Assembly: GCA_002455375.1 (NCBI GenBank)
Contig: DKKR01000001.1
Location: forward strand, 1-21,515
DNA length: 21,515 nucleotides
DNA from: Bacteroidetes bacterium UBA6661
GTDB taxonomy: Bacteria > Bacteroidota > Bacteroidia > AKYH767-A > OLB10
Reading direction: 5' to 3'
The notes below the pieces were generated by a model. That model was not told the DNA's origin. It searched no databases and worked only from the letters and a program-made list of their open reading frames with translations. The translations under genes and the position numbers were made by a program. Positions 18,313 to 21,515 of the stretch are shown piece after piece. Numbering within the stretch: the stretch's first letter is position 1; every line of letters begins with the position of its first letter.

Positions 18313-19302
18313 ATGAAAGAAACAATAAACAGAATTCACAACAACAAAATAAGAAAAGCAATGTATTCATCAATAAAAAAAATATGGATTATGTCAGTAT
18401 TACTGACCTCTATCTGCAGCATCAAAGCCAATGCACAGTACGATCCATTGTTTACACAATACATGTTTAACGAAATGTTTATCAATCCGGCATATGCAGG
18501 CTCGCGCGATCAGATATCAGCAACTGCATTGTACAGAAATCAATGGGTTGGTATGGAAGGTGCTCCAAAAACACAGACCGTTTCATTACATGGTCCTGTC
18601 AAAAACAAAAAGGTAGGTTTAGGAATTTCTTTCATGAATGAATCTATAGGTGTAGAAAAGAAAGTAGGTTTCTTTACTAACTATGCATACAGACTGCAAA
18701 CCAGTGAGAATGGCCGCTTAGCGTTTGGATTGCAGGCAGGCCTAATCCACATGAAAGAAAACTATCTTGATGTTATCACACACGACCAGAACGATATTCA
18801 GTTCAGTCAAAATGTTTCGAAGTTGGTGCCTAATGCAGGCTTCGGAATATACTACAACACCAAGCGATTCTATGCAGGCTTCTCCATTCCGAGATTAATT
18901 GAAAACTACATTGACTCAGTCAATGGTGGTGATATAAAAAATCGTTTCACACATAGTAATTTTCACTACTTCCTTACCGGAGGCTATGTGTTTGATGTGA
19001 GTCCGGAAATAAAGTTGAAACCTATGACCATGATAAAAGCATCTGATGGTGCAACTATTCAGGCAGATGTTACTCTTGCAGCATACTTCAATGAGATTTT
19101 CTGGATTGGATTAACATACAGAACAGGTGCAGCAGCATCAGTATTTGCGCAGGTTAACTTAACCAAACAGCTACGGCTTGGCTACTCTTATGATTACACA
19201 ACAAACCAGTTGAACAAATACAACTCGGGCACGCATGAAATAACACTTGGCTATGATATTCCACTAAAACGCACAGGTGTACTTAGTCCACGCTTCTTCT
19301 AA
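18313..19302 (+). CDS. PorP/SprF-family type IX secretion outer-membrane protein
   Basis: The product is 329 aa from the first ATG, kept because it lies 4 bp after the giant gene stop (translational coupling). An internal ATG at 18361 (Met17, A-rich leader AATAAGAAAAGC) gives a shorter, more standard signal peptide and 313 aa, and may be the true start. Cleavage is predicted at KANA/Q. The mature N-terminus QYDPLFTQYMF followed by NPAYAGS is the hallmark of the family. Other family-like stretches are YRNQWVGMEGAPKTQTVSLHGP, GFGIYYNTKRFYAGFSIPRL and RLGYSYDYTTNQL, ending GYDIPLKRTGVLSPRFF. It is an outer-membrane beta-barrel. In F. johnsoniae, SprF is needed specifically for secretion of SprB, so this protein is most likely the partner of the upstream giant protein. 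Confidence 0.94.
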   Translation: MKETINRIHNNKIRKAMYSSIKKIWIMSVLLTSICSIKANAQYDPLFTQYMFNEMFINPAYAGSRDQISATALYRNQWVGMEGAPKTQTVSLHGPVKNKKVGLGISFMNESIGVEKKVGFFTNYAYRLQTSENGRLAFGLQAGLIHMKENYLDVITHDQNDIQFSQNVSKLVPNAGFGIYYNTKRFYAGFSIPRLIENYIDSVNGGDIKNRFTHSNFHYFLTGGYVFDVSPEIKLKPMTMIKASDGATIQADVTLAAYFNEIFWIGLTYRTGAAASVFAQVNLTKQLRLGYSYDYTTNQLNKYNSGTHEITLGYDIPLKRTGVLSPRFF

Positions 19303-19322
19303 CCAAATTAATAAACTGAATT

Positions 19323-21479
19323 ATGATAGTATCACAGATAAAGAAAATAATTTTTGCCGTTGCAGCACTTTTCATTGCAACAGCAAGCTTTGCGCAGCAG
19401 GATGATTTGGTTCTTGCAGATCAGCTTTATTCCAAGTACAGCTTTGGTAAAGCAATACCACTGTATGAGAAAATTCTCTCTAAAAATTACAATCATGGCA
19501 CAGCATCAAAGCTTGCCGACTGCTACAGAAAGAACAATCAATATAAAGAAGCAGAAAAGTGGTATGAGAGAATAACCGCAGACACCAATGCAACCAATAA
19601 CGAACATCTTCAATATGCCAAAGTGCTGATAAGTCTTGATAAAAAAGACGAAGCAGAAATGCATCTTGAAAAATATTTAGCAAAAAATCCAAATGACAAA
19701 TTGGTGGCAGAGCAGCTAAATGCTTTAAAGAATAACACTTTTGGCGAGCAGCAGGGTTCATGGATAGTTAAACGTTTACTTATTAACTCTGTTAATGGTG
19801 ACATGTGCGCTGTACCTTATGAAGACGGAATCGTCTTTGCATCATCTCGCGAAGATGGTAAAAGCAAAACACAGGACTGGACGTCAAAACCATATCTTTC
19901 TTTATGGTTCAGTAAGGGTAAGGAAAATAATTTCAGCACTCCGGTGCTGCTGGAACTTGCCGACAAATCAAAATATAATGACGGACCTGTTTCATTCTCT
20001 TCTGATGGTAACGAAATGTACATTACCCGAAACTATGAAGAGAATGGAAAAATTGTACGTGATCAGAACAGAATAGTCAGATTAAAAATATTAAGTGCAA
20101 CAAAGGCTAACGGAAAGTTTGATGCATTTAAAGAATTTAAATACAACAACAAAACTTATTCATGTGCTCATCCATTTATCTCTAAAGATGGCAACAAACT
20201 TTATTTTGCCAGTGATATGCCTGGTGGAAAAGGCGGAATGGATATTTGGGTTTGCAACAGAGTTAATGGCGATTGGGATAAGCCCGTAAATCTTGGTGCG
20301 GAAGTAAACACAACAGAGAACGAAGTATTTCCATATATTGATCATGAGGGTAGCCTGTTCTTCTCTTCAAACGGACGTAGTGGCATGGGCGGACTAGACA
20401 TTTTTAAATGTGAAGTTGAAAATGGAAAATTCAAAACAGCAGAGAACATAGGTAGTCCACTCAATTCAACTTATGATGACTTTGCCTATGTTTATGATAA
20501 GAAAAACATGTGTGGCTACTTGACATCAAACCGAGATACTAAAAATGAGAATGACGATTTGTACATGTTCAAAAAGAACTGCGTGCCTTTAGATGGTTTG
20601 GTTTATGATAAAGAAACGAACCTGCCACTTGCCAATGCTAAAGTTGTAATCAATGAAGGAGGCAATAAGTTTGCCGAAGTTCAAACTGATGACAAAGGAA
20701 AATTCAAATCATGTTTATCTATAGGGCAGAATTATGACTTCATTGCATCGAAGGATGAATACCGCGAAAACAAAGTATCTATCAACGGAGTGAATGATGA
20801 ACCACAAGTACTTAAAATTCCATTATCAAAAATTCCTGCATTTACTCTTGAAGGTCATGTATATTTGGAAGAAGACAAATCTTCATTACCTAACCACCCG
20901 GTTAAACTGATGAATTTAAAAACAAATAAAGAAACTGAAACGCTGACTGATGCAAATGGAAATTATCATTTTGATTTAGAACCGGAAACCAATTACAAGG
21001 TAATGACCTTCAGAGAAAATTGTGCTGACAACTTTGCTGACCGTTCTACAATTGGATTAACGAAGTCAACCGTTCTGAAAGCAGACTTTGGTTTCTTCTG
21101 CCAGGGTGATATAATTCGCGTGGACAATATTTATTACGATTTGGCTAAGTGGAATATCAGACCCGATGCTGCAAAAGAATTGGACAAGTTGGTTGACATC
21201 ATGAAAAAATATCCTAAGATGCAAATCGAATTAGGTTCACACACCGACTGCCGCGCCAGCTATAAATACAACATGGATCTTTCAGAAAAACGTGCTAAGT
21301 CAGCTGTACAATACATTGTCAAAAAAGGTGTTGAGGCTTCAAGAATGACTTACAAAGGTTATGGAGAATCAAAGCTGATTAATCATTGCGAATGTGAGGG
21401 AACACGTGTTGTGCCTTGTACAGAAGAAGAACATCAGCAAAACAGACGAACAGAATTTAAGGTACTGAATGTGAAGTAA
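19323..21479 (+). CDS. OmpA-family protein with TPR, PD40 and CarboxypepD_reg domains (PorE-like)
   Basis: The 718-aa protein has a signal peptide (residues 1-24, ATASFAQQ). It then shows TPR-like helices at about 29-135 (KAIPLYEKILSKN, KEAEKWYERI, DEAEMHLEKYLAKNP); a PD40/WD40-like propeller at about 150-415 with repeated DGNxxYxxS and GGMDIW / GGLDIF signatures; two carboxypeptidase-regulatory-like Ig domains (about 420-495 and 507-583); and an OmpA peptidoglycan-binding domain at 595-718 (IYYDLAKWNIRPDAAKELD, GSHTDCRASYKYNMDLSEKRA, GYGESKLINHC, QNRRTEFKV). This domain order matches PorE, a T9SS component of Porphyromonas, and the OmpA-like proteins that accompany SprF. It would tie the outer-membrane machinery to peptidoglycan. 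The ATG is 20 bp after the SprF-like stop, so it is probably in the same operon. A C-terminal insert holds three closely spaced Cys (HCECEGTRVVPC), as in many Bacteroidota relatives. Whether it is the core or a dedicated copy cannot be told here. Confidence 0.92.
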   Translation: MIVSQIKKIIFAVAALFIATASFAQQDDLVLADQLYSKYSFGKAIPLYEKILSKNYNHGTASKLADCYRKNNQYKEAEKWYERITADTNATNNEHLQYAKVLISLDKKDEAEMHLEKYLAKNPNDKLVAEQLNALKNNTFGEQQGSWIVKRLLINSVNGDMCAVPYEDGIVFASSREDGKSKTQDWTSKPYLSLWFSKGKENNFSTPVLLELADKSKYNDGPVSFSSDGNEMYITRNYEENGKIVRDQNRIVRLKILSATKANGKFDAFKEFKYNNKTYSCAHPFISKDGNKLYFASDMPGGKGGMDIWVCNRVNGDWDKPVNLGAEVNTTENEVFPYIDHEGSLFFSSNGRSGMGGLDIFKCEVENGKFKTAENIGSPLNSTYDDFAYVYDKKNMCGYLTSNRDTKNENDDLYMFKKNCVPLDGLVYDKETNLPLANAKVVINEGGNKFAEVQTDDKGKFKSCLSIGQNYDFIASKDEYRENKVSINGVNDEPQVLKIPLSKIPAFTLEGHVYLEEDKSSLPNHPVKLMNLKTNKETETLTDANGNYHFDLEPETNYKVMTFRENCADNFADRSTIGLTKSTVLKADFGFFCQGDIIRVDNIYYDLAKWNIRPDAAKELDKLVDIMKKYPKMQIELGSHTDCRASYKYNMDLSEKRAKSAVQYIVKKGVEASRMTYKGYGESKLINHCECEGTRVVPCTEEEHQQNRRTEFKVLNVK

Positions 21480-21515
21480 GGTGAAACAGTAATAAAACAA
21501 AACGAGGGCGGCTGC
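21480..21515. other. Non-coding tail at window edge
   Basis: These are 36 bp after the last stop. The final bases (CGAGGGCGGCTGC) are GC-rich compared with their surroundings and could be the left arm of a terminator cut by the window end. This cannot be decided from what is shown. Confidence 0.2.

Overview
The window comes from a Bacteroidota genome. The evidence is AT-rich DNA, TAnnTTTG-type -7 promoter boxes, a SusC-style TonB-dependent receptor with an N-terminal carboxypeptidase-regulatory domain, a lipoprotein with an acidic surface-export tag, and a type IX secretion (T9SS) substrate followed by PorP/SprF-like and PorE-like genes. The genus cannot be named from sequence alone. A gliding or filamentous environmental Sphingobacteriia/Chitinophagia-like or Flavobacteriia-like bacterium would fit.

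Layout: (1) 37-4271, minus strand: a two-gene operon in which a 928-aa TonB-dependent outer-membrane receptor is followed, 26 bp later, by a 473-aa DUF5689-like surface lipoprotein. (2) 4272-4536: a divergent intergenic region with a -7-like box for each side and a perfect 14-bp palindrome. (3) 4537-5760, plus strand: a eukaryote-like (human IDH1-type) NADP-dependent isocitrate dehydrogenase, ending at a 10-bp-stem terminator. (4) 5824-6204, minus strand: a small secreted protein of unknown function. (5) 6381-21479, plus strand: a compact three-gene cluster that fills 70% of the window. It encodes a ~3,975-aa cell-surface protein made mostly of 41 tandem SprB repeats and ending in a gliding-motility-associated (type B) C-terminal domain, then a PorP/SprF-family outer-membrane protein 4 bp downstream, then an OmpA/PD40/TPR protein with PorE-like architecture 20 bp after that.

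The three plus-strand genes look like a secreted adhesin cassette. The giant protein would cross the outer membrane through the T9SS using its type B C-terminal domain. The adjacent SprF-like protein would be its dedicated partner, and the OmpA-like lattice protein would anchor the apparatus or the adhesin to peptidoglycan. This parallels SprB/SprF of gliding Flavobacterium, but the N-terminal ~550 residues and the fine structure of the repeat array are worth separate study. In the array, each repeat has exactly two cysteines and one tryptophan, acidic variants are confined to the C-terminal half, and O-glycosylation-type sequons are absent from repeats 1-32 but frequent after that.

No rRNA, tRNA, CRISPR array, insertion sequence or prophage gene was seen.
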